The notes below the pieces were generated by a model, which made no database searches, was not told the origin of the DNA, and saw nothing but the letters and a program-made list of their open reading frames with translations. A stretch of 64,000 nt of DNA, from NCBI RefSeq assembly GCF_000325745.1, contig NC_019907.1, positions 640,001 through 704,000 of the forward strand, given 5' to 3'. Numbering within the stretch: the first letter of the stretch is position 1; each line of letters begins with the position of its first letter. This DNA is from Liberibacter crescens BT-1. Lineage in GTDB: Bacteria; Pseudomonadota; Alphaproteobacteria; Rhizobiales; Rhizobiaceae. Below, in pieces: positions 39,567-49,813 of the stretch. The translations under genes were made by a program, and so were the position numbers.

Positions 39567-40136
39567 ATGGTAAAAGTTATTGCTTCTTCTTTGCGTAAAG
39601 GTAACGTTATTGATGTAGAGGGTAGGCTTTATGTTGTACTCACTGCTAAAAATTTTCATCCAGGAAAAGGAACCCCTATCACTCAAATTGATATGCGTCG
39701 TATTTCTGATGGCATCAAAGTATCTGAACGTTGGCGCACAACAGAGCAAGTAGAGAGGGCTTTTGTTGAAGATATCCAGTTCCAGTTTTTATATGAAGAC
39801 ACTGAAGGCTTCCATTTTATGAATCCGGAAACTTATGATCAGGTTGTTGTTAGTCCAGAAGTAATGGATAGCCAAAAGATGTATTTGCAAGAAGGAATGA
39901 TTGTTACGATATCAATTTATGAAGGTATTGCTTTGTCAGTAGAAATGCCTCGTAGTATAACGCTTGAAGTCATTGAAACAGAGCCAACTGTTAAAGGACA
40001 AACTGCTTCTGCTTCTTATAAACCCGCTATTCTATCAAATAATATACGTACTACAGTGCCTCCACATATTAATGTAGGTGATCATATTGTTATATTAACA
40101 GAGGACGGTTCTTACATTGAGCGTGCTAAAAATTAA
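39567..40136 (+). CDS. efp: Translation elongation factor P
   Basis: EF-P relieves ribosome stalling at polyproline. The 189-residue product has the KOW-like N-domain with the loop H-P-G-K-G; the Lys is residue 34, the site modified by EpmA/EpmB in other bacteria. The two OB domains are complete, ending G-S-Y-I-E-R-A. It is divergent from epmA across 148 bp and convergent with the ABC-F gene, whose stop is 5 bp away. Confidence 0.96.
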   Translation: MVKVIASSLRKGNVIDVEGRLYVVLTAKNFHPGKGTPITQIDMRRISDGIKVSERWRTTEQVERAFVEDIQFQFLYEDTEGFHFMNPETYDQVVVSPEVMDSQKMYLQEGMIVTISIYEGIALSVEMPRSITLEVIETEPTVKGQTASASYKPAILSNNIRTTVPPHINVGDHIVILTEDGSYIERAKN

Positions 40137-40141
40137 GATAA

Positions 40142-41994
40142 TTATTTAAAATGAGAGCTATCATCCTTTGAAGATGTTAATTCTTCATGCAATATCTGAA
40201 GCTCAAGCCATTGTTCTTGTTTGTCTTCCAGGTCTTTGTATAATAATTCAAGTTCAGCAACAAAATGATTGAATTTTGATTGTTGTTCTGAAAAGAGTGA
40301 TGAATTAGATAGTTTTTTCTCATATATAAGGATTTTTTGTTTTATATGTTCAATATCTTCAGGTAACTTTTCTAGGAGAAATTTCTGATGATATGCAAGC
40401 TTGGTTTGTTTTTGAGAAGGTTTAGATTCTTGTGTTGTTGAAGGAATTTTATTTAATTTTTTTGAAAGAGATTCTTGACATAATTGCGTTTTTTTCTGCT
40501 TCTGTATAAGCATATCTGAATACCCTCCAGCATACTTTATCCAATGGCCATTCAGATTTTCAGGATGAGCAGGGGTAATAATTGATTTGACTGTCTGATC
40601 TAAAAAATCTCGATCGTGGCTTGCAATTAAAACTGTGCCTGTGAATTGATTTATGATTTCTTGTAAAAAATCCATAGTTTCCATATCAAGATCATTTGTA
40701 GGTTCATCCATAATTAACACGTTATAAGGTTGAGCCATCATGCGTGCTAAGATTAATCTCATTCTTTCTCCACCAGAGAGATTACGGATTGGTGTATGTG
40801 CTTGATCAGGTTGAAATAAAAAATCTTGCAAATAACCCATGACATGGCGTGGCTGTTCATTAATCATCAAAGTATCTTTAAGCCCACCTGTTAGATAAGA
40901 AAAAACAGTTGTATCTTGATCAAGAATTTCTCTTTTTTGGTCAATAATAGCAATTTTTACGTTTAACCCCAATCTTACTGAACCTGAATCTGGAGGAATC
41001 TGTCCTGTAATTAACTGTAGGAGGGTTGTTTTCCCTATACCATTTTGTCCAACAAAGCCAATACGATCACCAAAATAAATCCGTAGAGAAAAATTGTTTA
41101 TAACAGGATAAGAACCATAAGTTTTGATAATATCATTGACTTCTATAGCAAGTTTACCCGAAGTTGTTGTATTCTGGAAGTCAGATTGTAATTTCCTTTC
41201 GGAAGATTTATTATTGCGAAGTTGTTGTTGCATTTCATTGAGTTCTTTTACACGACGCACATTTCGTTTACGTCGTGCAGTGACGCCATATCGTAACCAG
41301 TTTTTTTCAGATTCAATTTTCTTTTTTAAGTTATGAGTACGGATTTTTTTTTCTTCTATAATTTTATTTCGCCATTCTTCAAAATAGGAGAAGTTTTCAT
41401 CAAGAGAATACAGATTAGAATTGTGTAGCCAAATTGTTTTCGTAGAGACTTTTTCTAAGAATCGACGATCATGAGAAATAAATATTAATGCGGAACCAAT
41501 ACGAATCAGCTCTTCTTCAAGCCACTGAATAGTATAAATATCCAGGTGATTTGTTGGCTCGTCCAGAATCAAGATATCTTGATGGACAGAAAGAATTTTA
41601 ATGAGACATACACGACGCATTTGTCCAACGGAAAGATTCGTTAAGATTTCTTTTCCTGTTAAACAAAAAAATCAAGTAAGAAAGTTATACGATGTAAATC
41701 AGAGTTATGATGTATTGAGCTAATATTCAGATAATCATCTACAGTAGAAAAATTACTGAAATCAGGGTTTTGTTCAAGATATCCGATAGTGGCAGAAGGA
41801 TGACGAAAAACTTCACCAGAGTATGTCTCTAAGACTCCAACTGCAATTTTTAATAAAGTAGATTTCCCAGAACCATTACGTCCAATCAGGCAAATACGTT
41901 CGCCTGATTTTACTTGTAAACAAGCATCCCTTAATAAAGGAACACCACCAATTGTTATATTAATATTATCAAGTTTTATTAGAGGTAACGTCAT
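40142..41994 (-). CDS. uup: ABC-F ATPase (Uup-like), frameshifted as sequenced
   Basis: This soluble twin-ATPase protein belongs to the translation-associated ABC-F group. The N-terminal piece has Walker A G-R-N-G-S-G-K-S. The C-terminal piece starts inside the first cassette (D-E-P-T-N-H-L-D) and has the second cassette (G-Q-N-G-I-G-K-T, L-S-G-G-E-R-M-R-L) and a coiled-coil tail typical of Uup. The frame breaks at an A7 tract (41665-41671 on +). One extra base gives F-F-C-L-T-G-K-E-I-L-T-N-L-S-V-G-Q-M and 617 residues. The ATG at 41994 overlaps the corrected thiN stop by one base (TAATG), supporting both corrections. Confidence 0.88.
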
Positions 41995-42661
41995 TAATTT
42001 AAATAATCGTAAGGGCGACAAAGGAGAAAGGCATGACCTTTTTTAATCATGATAGTAATTTCTTTTTCTACATTATTTGAAAGAGTACGGGATGAACCAA
42101 AGGGTAAAAAAAATTATTTAAGAGATATCGTGCACCAAAGATAGTAAGACCTTCTATATCTGAAAGAGCAATCACAGAAAATAAACTTCCAGGAGGTAAA
42201 TCAAAGCTCTGTTTTCCAGGAGTAAGGATAAAAGCTTCTTCATTACCTGAAGTTAATATGATTTGAATATTGCGATTAATCAATGACATAGATAGCATTA
42301 AATGTTGAAGAGCATGATCAAAGCGTTGACCAGAGAAAGCTCCTATAAGCAAAATACTTTTTGCATTCATTTCTAAAGCTTTATTTATAGCGATTTCACT
42401 ATCTGTTTTATTTTTTTCTGGGATATAGGAGACCCGTTCTATGAATTTCCATCTTTCAAGAAGGGTATCATTAGAAGAATCAAAATCTCCAATCCATAAT
42501 TCCGGTATAATACCTAATGTATCTGCATGTCGTATGCCTCCATCGACTGCGATAACACGGCGCCCATTTATGAAATCCAAAAGACGTTTTGTTATAACAA
42601 GATCTCCATTAAGAAGAATACTGAAATTGCAAGATATTTCTGATTTCATTGTTGATGTCAT
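41994..42661 (-). CDS. thiN: Thiamine pyrophosphokinase, frameshifted near the end as sequenced
   Basis: The enzyme makes thiamine diphosphate from thiamine and ATP. The product shows V-I-A-V-D-G-G-I-R-H-A, W-I-G-D-F-D-S, D-S-E-I-A-I-N-K-A and G-A-F-S-G-Q-R-F-D-H, all TPK signatures. As printed the frame ends at 42068 after a Tyr-Pro tail. Adding one base to the A8 tract at 42108-42115 (T on the coding strand) restores L-P-F-G-S-S-R-T-L-S-N and a normal end at 41994, about 222 residues. It is translationally coupled to uup. Confidence 0.88.
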
Positions 42662-42994
42662 ATTTTATTTTCAGACCAATAATTTATAAAACGGTCATAG
42701 CCATGATGATATTAAAGTAATTTTTATTTTAGAATATATAAAATATTTAAAAGGATTCATCAGAAATTTTTAATGAAAATGTTATTTCGTGATATAAAAT
42801 AATTTTAGAGTATAGCTTTTATGAAAGAGTAATGAGATATTTACGGTAGTCATGAAAAATTGTTTAAAAATTTTATAAAAAATTATTACTTATTTAATAA
42901 ATCTAAAGATTTTTTAACTAATATTAATATCACGTATTTAGTAGATTGGATTTTTATCAAGTCCAAATATTCTTAATAGAAAGTGGGTAAGCTA
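42662..42994. other. AT-rich divergent intergenic region
   Basis: The region lies between thiN and the IalB-like gene and contains only AT-rich sequence without a coding frame. It should hold both promoters. Confidence 0.35.
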
Positions 42995-43504
42995 ATGTTT
43001 ATTAATATCATAGCACGTATTCTTGCCTTTTTTATAATTATAATCAGTACAAAAATTGCTTATGCTGAAGCACCTACCTTTATTCAACAGTTTCAGGCGT
43101 GGGGTTCATATTATTATAATTCCAAACAAGGTAAGATTTGTTATATAGTTTCAGTTCCTGTCGAAAAAGCGCCTGCTAGTGTGGATCATGGGAAAAACTT
43201 TTTTATTGTTTCTCAAAAACCTGGAAATAAGGTTTCATACGAACCTCAATTAATGGCAGGTTATAATTTATATAGTAAATCAAAAGTAACTGTTCAGATT
43301 GATAGTAAAAAGTTTATAATGTTTACACGTGATAAAGGTGCATGGCTTGAAAATGCAGCTGAAGAACCTCAGTTAATTAATGCTATGAAAACGGGTAAAA
43401 AAATGAATATTTCTGCAAAATCAGGGCGTGGAACTACGACAACATATTCATATTCTTTAGAAGGTATTTCAGCAGCATTAAAAAACATTAAGAATTGTAA
43501 ATAA
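42995..43504 (+). CDS. Invasion-associated locus B (IalB)-like periplasmic protein
   Basis: The 169-residue product has a signal peptide (hydrophobic about 5-20, I-A-Y-A-E cleavage). The mature domain with W-G-S-Y-Y-Y, K-I-C-Y-I-V-S-V-P and a C-terminal Cys resembles the IalB family, common in Rhizobiales and linked to erythrocyte invasion in Bartonella. The molecular role is not settled. The frame opens at GTG 42983, but the ATG at 42995 places the signal peptide better. Confidence 0.75.
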   Translation: MFINIIARILAFFIIIISTKIAYAEAPTFIQQFQAWGSYYYNSKQGKICYIVSVPVEKAPASVDHGKNFFIVSQKPGNKVSYEPQLMAGYNLYSKSKVTVQIDSKKFIMFTRDKGAWLENAAEEPQLINAMKTGKKMNISAKSGRGTTTTYSYSLEGISAALKNIKNCK

Positions 43505-43657
43505 AACATTTTTTCTGCAATAAATGCAATACTACAGATATGGAGTTTCATTGGCTATCAATGGGAATGATATGGTTTTATTATGATAAAGTAATCAATA
43601 AAATTTTTTGTTTATACTCTCGTATCTTATTTTGGATACGGGATTTAACTATCATTT

Positions 43658-44761
43658 TTAAGTATTGAACTTAAAATGAATAATGTCTCCATCTTGAATC
43701 AGGTACTCTTTTCCTTCATCACGAGCTTTACCAGCTTCTTTAGCACCATTTTCTCCTCCTAAAGAGATATAGTCTTCATAAGAAATCGTCAAAGCACGTA
43801 TAAAACCGCGTTCAAAATCAGAATGAATAACACCTGCAGCCTGTGGTGCTTTTGTTCCATTAGGAATTGTCCAAGCACGTGTTTCTTTAGGGCCTACTGT
43901 AAAATATGTTATTAAATTGAGCAATTGGTATCCAGAGCGAATGAGTCTTTCGAGTCCTGACTCATAAAAGTTTAATTCTTTCATGAAGAGAAGAGCTTCT
44001 TCTTCAGGAAGTTGCGCTATTTCACATTCAATTGCAGCAGATACAATTATTGAATTTGTTGATTGTGTTGATGCCAGGCTTGATATAGCTTTCGTATAGG
44101 CATTACCTATCAATATATCACTCTCTGATACATTGCAGACATAGAGAACAGGTTTCGATGTTAAAAGATTGAAGCTTTTTAGCATACTCAATTCTTCAGC
44201 ATCCAGGGATTTTAATAGGTTTCGTACAGGTTTCCCGTCATGTAAAAATTTTAAAGATGAATCAATTAGTGATTGCATTTTTGGTAAGTCTTGAATATTT
44301 TTCCCACTTTTTTTACGTGTCTTTTCAATGAGACGCTCAAGTCTTTCAATATCAGCCAGCATTAATTCTGTTTCTACAGTTTCGAGATCAGAGACAGGAT
44401 CAATGCGATTTTCTATATGGGCAATATTTTTGTCTTCAAAACAACGCAGTACATGTAGAATGGCATCAACTTCACGGATATTAGCAAGAAACTGATTTCC
44501 AAGACCTTCACCTTTTGATGCACCACGTACTAAGCCTGCGATGTCTACGAAGGAGATACGAGCAGGAATCAACTCTTTAGAGCTTGCTATCTTTGCAAGT
44601 ATATGCATGCGTGCATCAGGTACTCCGACTTCAGCTGTGTTTGGTTCTATTGTACAAAATGGATAATTTTCTGCTTGAGCTATTGCGGTGCGTGTTAGTG
44701 CATTAAAAAGTGTTGATTTACCAACATTGGGAAGTCCTACAATGCCACATTTAAAACCCAT
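43658..44761 (-). CDS. ychF: Ribosome-associated GTPase/ATPase YchF
   Basis: This is an OBG-family P-loop protein that binds ribosomes and prefers ATP. The 367-residue product begins [17 protein letters not shown] (G1), has [11 protein letters not shown] (G3), and ends with a TGS domain. The true start is the ATG at 44761, just before the G1 motif, with AAGG upstream; the frame is open to 44857. It lies downstream of pth, as in many proteobacteria. Confidence 0.95.
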   Translation of the reverse strand: MGFKCGIVGLPNVGKSTLFNALTRTAIAQAENYPFCTIEPNTAEVGVPDARMHILAKIASSKELIPARISFVDIAGLVRGASKGEGLGNQFLANIREVDAILHVLRCFEDKNIAHIENRIDPVSDLETVETELMLADIERLERLIEKTRKKSGKNIQDLPKMQSLIDSSLKFLHDGKPVRNLLKSLDAEELSMLKSFNLLTSKPVLYVCNVSESDILIGNAYTKAISSLASTQSTNSIIVSAAIECEIAQLPEEEALLFMKELNFYESGLERLIRSGYQLLNLITYFTVGPKETRAWTIPNGTKAPQAAGVIHSDFERGFIRALTISYEDYISLGGENGAKEAGKARDEGKEYLIQDGDIIHFKFNT

Positions 44762-44906
44762 AAGATAAACCTTTTTATAATAATTTTTATAGTCTTTTAT
44801 TAAACAAAGCCAGATAATAAGGTCAAAAGTATTTTGGTATTTATATTTAATCAACACCTACTTTAAATCAATCTTATTATTTCTTATGAAGGTTAAAGAT
44901 ATACGC

Positions 44907-45500
44907 TCAGAATTGCAATAAGGGGGTGTTTGGTGGAGTAAAGGGGGATAAAAGTCGGTTTAAAAATAATGAATCTTCTTTTTTTACAAGTAATGGAATA
45001 TGACAAGAAATAGATTTTAACAAAGGATATAACCAAGTTTTTTCGTCTTTTGAAAAATCACTTAAAACATATTGAACAACAAGTTCTTTTGAGCCTGGAT
45101 GAGAAATACCAAGACGTAGGCGTTTATAATCGTTGCCACAGATGCTACTAATAGACTTTAATCCATTATGTCCACCATCACTTCCTCCAGTTTTTAAACG
45201 TACCTTGCCAGAAGGTAAATCAAGGTCATCATGAATGATTAGGAAATTACTTATGGATAGCTTATAAAATTGCATTAGGCTTTCAATGGCTTTACCAGAA
45301 CAGTTCATAAAAGTTTGTGGTTTTAAAAGAAAGGTTTTTATGCCGTCCAATTTTCCTTCTGATATTTCTGAAGAATATTTTTTTTTCCAAGGAGAAAAAT
45401 CATAGGCAGAATGAATAGCATTGACAGCCATAAAACCAATATTATGACGATTATCAAGATATTTATAACCTGGATTACCGAGACCAGCGATGATAAACAT
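44907..45500 (-). CDS. pth: Peptidyl-tRNA hydrolase
   Basis: The enzyme recycles peptidyl-tRNA. The 197-residue product shows I-I-A-G-L-G-N-P-G, N-R-H-N-I-G-F-M (catalytic His), T-F-M-N-C-S-G and H-D-D-L-D-L-P-S-G. AAAGG sits before a double ATG; the second (45500) has the better spacing. In rhizobia rplY usually precedes pth; here the upstream side is phage-remnant DNA, so the rplY-pth junction is broken. Confidence 0.94.
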   Translation of the reverse strand: MFIIAGLGNPGYKYLDNRHNIGFMAVNAIHSAYDFSPWKKKYSSEISEGKLDGIKTFLLKPQTFMNCSGKAIESLMQFYKLSISNFLIIHDDLDLPSGKVRLKTGGSDGGHNGLKSISSICGNDYKRLRLGISHPGSKELVVQYVLSDFSKDEKTWLYPLLKSISCHIPLLVKKEDSLFLNRLLSPFTPPNTPLLQF

Positions 45501-45730
45501 CATCAGACCTTTGCTATCATAAATTCTTTTACAGAAGAATATCACATAAGAAACAACTTATTTTATTATATCTTACTCTTATAAAGCATTAAAATCAATG
45601 CCTTATGATAAGGTAAAACATAAATCACTTTATTGATTTCAATAAATAATGATTTATTTTTTGGTTTTATCTCCATTTTTGAGAGATTTCTTTTATAGTC
45701 AATTTTAGGTTCAAGAACAAAAAATACATA

Positions 45731-45751
45731 CCCTGAAAACCAAGGGTTTTA
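45731..45751. repeat. Possible phage attachment-site half (pairs with 52510-52531)
   Basis: The 21-base sequence starting CCCTGAAAACC matches 52510-52531 with two substitutions and one indel. It lies beside an integrase tail and the two copies bracket most of the phage-like genes. Both also look like short hairpins followed by TTTT, so terminators are the alternative. Confidence 0.35.
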
Positions 45752-45814
45752 GCCAAGGTGCGATCAAAATCGCCCCATTGATTTTGCTGAGTTTTCTTTA
45801 TGGCCTAGTCTTAC

Positions 45815-45905
45815 CTAAATTCCTTTTGAGAGCTTTTTTGCAGCTTGATAAGCGAGCCGTGTTTTATCGGCAGCTCTGGTGTAGACCTCAGGGTTGGGTG
45901 ATGGG
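45815..45905 (-). pseudogene. Tyrosine-recombinase (phage integrase) C-terminal remnant
   Basis: The last 30 codons of a - strand frame read P-N-P-E-V-Y-T-R-A-A-D-K-T-R-L-A, matching the segment around the catalytic Tyr at the end of phage integrases in rhizobia. Upstream codons do not continue the family, so only the tail survives. Confidence 0.5.
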
Positions 45906-46000
45906 ATTAATATTCTTAATGTATATTTAATTGTCAGAATAAAAATATTCTTTACGTATATTTTTCCTTTACACCCCCGAAAATATTTCATAGAGTTTAG

Positions 46001-46051
46001 TTGCAGCGGTGAGGGGGGTACCCCGTGTGGCTTACTAGCCCACCGCTGTAA
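46001..46051 (+). ncRNA. Stable GC-rich stem-loop, possible structured RNA
   Basis: CAGCGGTG (46004-46011) pairs with CACCGCTG (46041-46048), extended by two A-T pairs and one G-T wobble to 11 bp. Inside the loop GGGGTACCCC (46015-46024) is itself self-complementary. The G-T wobble favours a + strand RNA. No family was recognised. Confidence 0.3.
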
Positions 46052-46118
46052 CGATTAAGGGCGGGTTAGTAAATGAACTGGAGGAGTTAGGAAAGAGAGT
46101 AAAGAGGAAGACCCCTAA

Positions 46119-46138
46119 CTGTCATCTGACGATGACAG
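46119..46138. repeat. Inverted repeat downstream of the porin-like gene
   Basis: CTGTCATC and GATGACAG are perfect 8-bp arms around TGAC, 32 bp after the porin stop. No T run follows on the - strand, so it is a 3' hairpin rather than a standard terminator. Confidence 0.45.
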
Positions 46139-46170
46139 CTTTGTGGTTCGTTAATAAGGAGAACGAAACT

Positions 46171-46848
46171 TTAGAATTTGTAACCGATTCCAGCAAGGAG
46201 TGTTTGTTGCTGAGCCTTAGTACTTTCTTTCTTCCTGAATGAGGCAAAACGGTATTCTGCGCGGGCAAAAATATTATCGGTAATGGCATAATCAACACCA
46301 ACGCCTACTGTCGGCCCGTTGAATGTTTTCTTATTGATCACTGAATTAATGTCCTGAGTGAACTTGGCCTTGCTAAAAGACCACCCAGCCGTAGCATATA
46401 CGAGGGCCCTATCAAGTGAATATCCTAAGCGGGCTCTTATAGAACCATAAAGTTCTGTACTTCCCTTGGCGTTGACGTTTATTGTAGGACTACCATCTAT
46501 TGTGAAACTAAGTTTTTTCTTTTTAAAAGCATAACCAAGGTCGCCTTCCACGCCATAAACAATATTTTCTTGTTGGAAATTAAAACCTGCGAAACCACCA
46601 ATAGCCGGGCTGGTGATATTTAATTTCTCTGGCTCATTAGACGTACTTGTGACTGGGTCTTTATATCTTGCTGCGCTAACACCACCTAGAACACCGCCGT
46701 ATGCGCCTTCCCAAGAGAAATTACCAGAATTCGAACCCGTGGGCTGTGACGCAGCATGAGGAATATTATCTACATTATTCACGGCGTCAGCGGCATAAGC
46801 AAAATTTGCAGTGCTTGCCAACAATGAAAGCATTAAAAATCTTTTCAT
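46171..46848 (-). CDS. Omp25/31-type outer-membrane beta-barrel protein
   Basis: The 225-residue product has a signal peptide (cleavage after A-Y-A, about residue 19), then W-E-G-A-Y-G-G-V-L-G-G and alternating beta strands with G-V-E-G-D-L-G-Y, R-A-R-L-G-Y and a terminal G-I-G-Y-K-F. This is the eight-stranded barrel pattern of Rhizobiales Omp25/31 and Bartonella haemin-binding proteins. The C-terminal Phe is the BAM signal. It lies in the accessory island beside the integrase tail. Confidence 0.88.
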   Translation of the reverse strand: MKRFLMLSLLASTANFAYAADAVNNVDNIPHAASQPTGSNSGNFSWEGAYGGVLGGVSAARYKDPVTSTSNEPEKLNITSPAIGGFAGFNFQQENIVYGVEGDLGYAFKKKKLSFTIDGSPTINVNAKGSTELYGSIRARLGYSLDRALVYATAGWSFSKAKFTQDINSVINKKTFNGPTVGVGVDYAITDNIFARAEYRFASFRKKESTKAQQQTLLAGIGYKF

Positions 46849-47304
46849 TTTTCACTCTCCCTTAATTGAATTCCTACCCATATATGATTCGAGTTAAAAA
46901 TGTATATGATATTCTTGCAGCTTTTAAAATTTTTTTAACTAAAAGTTTAAATATGTTGAATGTATATTGTTCTTCTATAGAAATTAACCAAGACGAGAAC
47001 GGGGATACCCACAGTTGAGAAACGGTTAGTTGATAAAATCTACAACATTTCATATCTTATATTTGGCTTACTGATTGCAAGAATCGTTGGGTTGTCTGGA
47101 TTAATGACCAAAGGTTTTCACAAGATTTAATCCTCATAAACCCCTCGCGTTTCTCTGCCATCGTACAAAGGTCAAGCAGGAAATTTCCACAGCATCCGTG
47201 TAAAATTCATTGACTCTTTTGTTGATAGAATTGATACTTTTAATCAAAGGTAGTGATTCTATAAAGAGAAGCATTACAGGGTACAACTGAAAGATTGCAA
47301 GGGA
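46849..47304. other. Intergenic region in the accessory island
   Basis: The 5' side is the AT-rich promoter region of the porin gene. About 47090-47200 is more GC-rich and looks like a gene fragment, but no frame could be tied to a family. Confidence 0.3.
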
Positions 47305-47536
47305 ATGAGCGAAGAAGATAAAACGAAGTATGTAACACGTACAGAATATCTAAAAATTTTAGCTTTAATTAAATGCATTGAGGGATTTTTCATTCGAAAC
47401 CACTCTAGCGTTATTATCCGTAACTCAACAAGACCATCAAACAGTTGAACGTTTAAAAAAAATTCTTTACACCCATAGCTGTATGACGCTGCTTATACAG
47501 CACTTATCATCAATAGATGACAATATTAATTCATAG
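47305..47536 (+). pseudogene. Small hypothetical (phage-type) gene, frameshifted
   Basis: The ATG at 47305 opens M-S-E-E-D-K-T-K-Y ... L-I-K-C-I-E. Around 47382 the coding character passes to the next frame (F-E-T-T-L-A-L-L-S-V-T-Q-Q-D-H), ending at the TAG at 47534-47536. Removing one G from the GGG there joins them into about 76 residues. No family was recognised. The stop is 10 bp before the next gene's ATG, suggesting an operon. Confidence 0.4.
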
Positions 47537-47546
47537 TGGTTATTCA

Positions 47547-48020
47547 ATGTCTAATGAATTTTACGAAAATGTGATTCCTCTGCGTCCTAATAATCCAGAA
47601 GATATAGCAAAAAAAATTTTGGATGCCACAAGAAAAAATGCTTTCCACAAGACACATAAAAAGGATAGCTTTTTCTTAATGGATGAGAAAATGTCAGAAA
47701 TATCTTTAGATAACAGGGTAACGCATCTCGAAGAAGGTTTTAAAGGCCTGAACGACCGTTTTGATAAACTAGAAAATAAACTTGATGCCAAGTTTGACAA
47801 AATTGAAGCTAAATTTGATGCCCTTGCCGATAAGGTAAACACCGTTAACAGCAGTCTCGTTGATAAAATAAACAAACAAGAGAACAATTTTATTGAGCTG
47901 AAGTCAACTTTGGTCACCCTACGTTATATATCTACTTATTTAATGCCTCTTGTAACAGCAATAGTTGTTGCAGGGATATCGTATTTTTTAAAACCTACTA
48001 AGCATTTTCCTATTAATTGA
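47547..48020 (+). CDS. Coiled-coil protein with C-terminal membrane anchor
   Basis: The 157-residue product has a long heptad-rich coiled coil (about 55-120, repeating F-D-K-L-E-x-K-L-D-A-K-F-D) and one hydrophobic helix near the C-terminus (about 130-148). Such tail-anchored coiled coils are frequent in prophage regions of alphaproteobacteria. The function is unknown. The ATG at 47547 directly follows the stop of the preceding ORF; an in-frame start exists at 47517. Confidence 0.55.
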   Translation: MSNEFYENVIPLRPNNPEDIAKKILDATRKNAFHKTHKKDSFFLMDEKMSEISLDNRVTHLEEGFKGLNDRFDKLENKLDAKFDKIEAKFDALADKVNTVNSSLVDKINKQENNFIELKSTLVTLRYISTYLMPLVTAIVVAGISYFLKPTKHFPIN

Positions 48021-48061
48021 TTATATTACAGATTTCTGTATTGTAAGTTAGAGACGTAAGA

Positions 48062-49065
48062 ATGTGTAGCAACGACACCAAAGATTACGAAAATAATTTC
48101 GATTTTTTACGTCTTCTTGCTGCGCTTATGGTTTTTTTGCAGCCACCAATTTGTTTTAGATGGGTTTCATGAACCAATTATCTTCCCAAACCAAACCTTT
48201 GGGTTTTTAGGGGTTGTTATATTTTTTTCGATAAGCGGTTTTTTAATTTCACAAAGCTGGGAGAAAGACCCCTCATGGATAAGATTTATCCTAAAAAGAT
48301 TTCTTCGGGTTTACCCCCCCCATAATATTTATGCTGTTAATCACAGCTTTTATTCTTGGCCCGTTTTTAACAAATTATAAAATACATCATTATTTTGTTA
48401 ATATTATTTTTATAAAATATTTTTTTCCTCTTATCCTGAAAATGTATCATAGTGAATTACCAGGTGTTTTTATAAAAAACCCTTTTCCTAAAGTTGTAAA
48501 TGGTAGTATATGGACTATACCAGCAGAAATATACTGTTACATTTTAGTAATGGTATTTGGTATTTTTGGATTCTTTAAAAAACGTTCAAGAATATTTATC
48601 CTTTTGATTTTTTCAATAATTCTTCATGTTGTAAAACCTTTATCAAGAACTAAGTGGCTTATTTTTGAATTTATATACGGCTTATTCTTTTTCTATAATA
48701 TAAATTTGTTAACAAAAAAACCAATATACGTTATGTTGTTCTTTTTTATTAGCTCAGCTATATTTTTTAAAATAGGGTACCAAAACCTAATATTCGAAAT
48801 GTCTTTACCTCCTTGTATTTTACTTTTAGGTATTTATAAAATACCATTCTTTTTTAGAATAAAAGAATATATAGGCGACTTGTCATATGGAGTATATATT
48901 TATGGGTTCCCAGTTCAACAAACTATTTCTTCCTTGTATGGTTCAAAAATTTCTTTCTCCTTAAATTTTTTATTATCACTATTATTAACGATTGTTTTTT
49001 CTTTTCTTTCATACAACTACATAGAAAAACCAATACTTAAACTAAAGCCTTCAAGGAAATATTAA
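48062..49065 (+). pseudogene. Acyltransferase-3 (OafA-like) membrane acetylase, two +1 frameshifts
   Basis: Reading across three frames gives a complete acyltransferase-3: F-D-F-L-R-L-L-A-A-L-M-V-F-C-S-H-Q-F with the catalytic His, F-F-S-I-S-G-F-L-I, K-R-F-L-R-V-Y-P-P, about ten membrane helices and a terminal Y-N-Y-I-E-K-P. The family O-acetylates surface polysaccharides. The frame breaks at a T7 tract (48132-48138; T6 restores it) and a C8 tract (48314-48321; C7 restores it). A C8 run is striking in such AT-rich DNA. It could be a phase-variable switch, decay or sequence error. Confidence 0.75.
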
Positions 49066-49233
49066 AGAAGTTTATATTTTCCTGTTAAGCCTGTTATTTA
49101 CTTTTCACGATTAGAATGAGGATTTCTTGCAATCCTAAAAATTTTCTTGTTAACAACTTTTATGCCACGGAACCTCTAAAGTTAACTATAGTACGATTTA
49201 TAGCCAAAACCCACAATAAAGGCATAGGTATTC

Positions 49234-49252
49234 GAGTTATCTCAGATAACTC
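49234..49252. repeat. Palindrome downstream of the XRE repressor gene
   Basis: GAGTTATC-TCA-GATAACTC is a perfect inverted repeat with 8-bp arms between the acyltransferase and the repressor 3' end. It may be an operator or a transcript-end hairpin. Confidence 0.4.
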
Positions 49253-49291
49253 TGTTATAAATTGCTATAATGAATTAAATTTTATTTATAA

Positions 49292-49813
49292 TTAATTGCT
49301 AAAAATTTTGCTGTTTTTCTCAACCGCATTCTCCTCACTCATTATTCCTCCTTGTTTAACTTCCTCTAGTGTTTTTGAGGTTTTTGTAAGGTTGGCGGCA
49401 GTTATTTTTCTGCTTTTAGATGGTGTTGAATTGTTAAAAGCAGTTGAATGTGTGGTATCTATTGGTTCCTCTGAAAGAATAGCTATGGCACTTCTTAATG
49501 CTTGAGCTTTAGATCGATCATCAGATACTTCATAAAGCTTTAAAAACTCATCAAATTTACAATCCAGAGGGCTATTAAAGTTTCCAGGTCCTTTACCTAA
49601 TCCACGCAAGAGCCAATCTAAAGACACTTTGTATCTTCTCGAATATATCTCGCAAGCTCTTACTACTCCACGATGACCATTTTCATGTGCAGCGTATGTC
49701 TGATATTTAATACCTAAAGCTTCGGATGCTTCTCTTGCAGTGTTGTATCCTGCGTATTTTCTTGCAGCTTTAAGCCTTTTTCCAACATCATTTAAATTTT
49801 CTATAATATACAT
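49292..49813 (-). CDS. XRE-family (phage repressor-like) transcriptional regulator
   Basis: The 173-residue product begins with an N-terminal HTH_XRE domain (about 8-72): V-G-K-R-L-K-A-A-R, A-S-E-A-L-G-I-K-Y-Q-T-Y-A-A-H-E-N-G and V-S-L-D-W-L-L-R-G. This is the form common in CI-like repressors of rhizobial prophages. The C-terminal half is polar and lacks the S24 peptidase motif, so LexA-like self-cleavage is unlikely. A GCATAA/TTATGC palindrome (49817-49832) lies just upstream, consistent with autoregulation. Confidence 0.8.
   Translation of the reverse strand: MYIIENLNDVGKRLKAARKYAGYNTAREASEALGIKYQTYAAHENGHRGVVRACEIYSRRYKVSLDWLLRGLGKGPGNFNSPLDCKFDEFLKLYEVSDDRSKAQALRSAIAILSEEPIDTTHSTAFNNSTPSKSRKITAANLTKTSKTLEEVKQGGIMSEENAVEKNSKIFSN

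Larger units (their letters stand above)
45546..46170. other. Left part of the accessory island: integrase tail and stable hairpins
   Basis: No intact gene is present. The region holds an att-like sequence (45731-45751), the C-terminal fragment of a tyrosine recombinase (45815-45905), an 11-bp-stem hairpin (46001-46051) and a second hairpin (46119-46138). The right half is more GC-rich than the surrounding core DNA. Confidence 0.45.
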
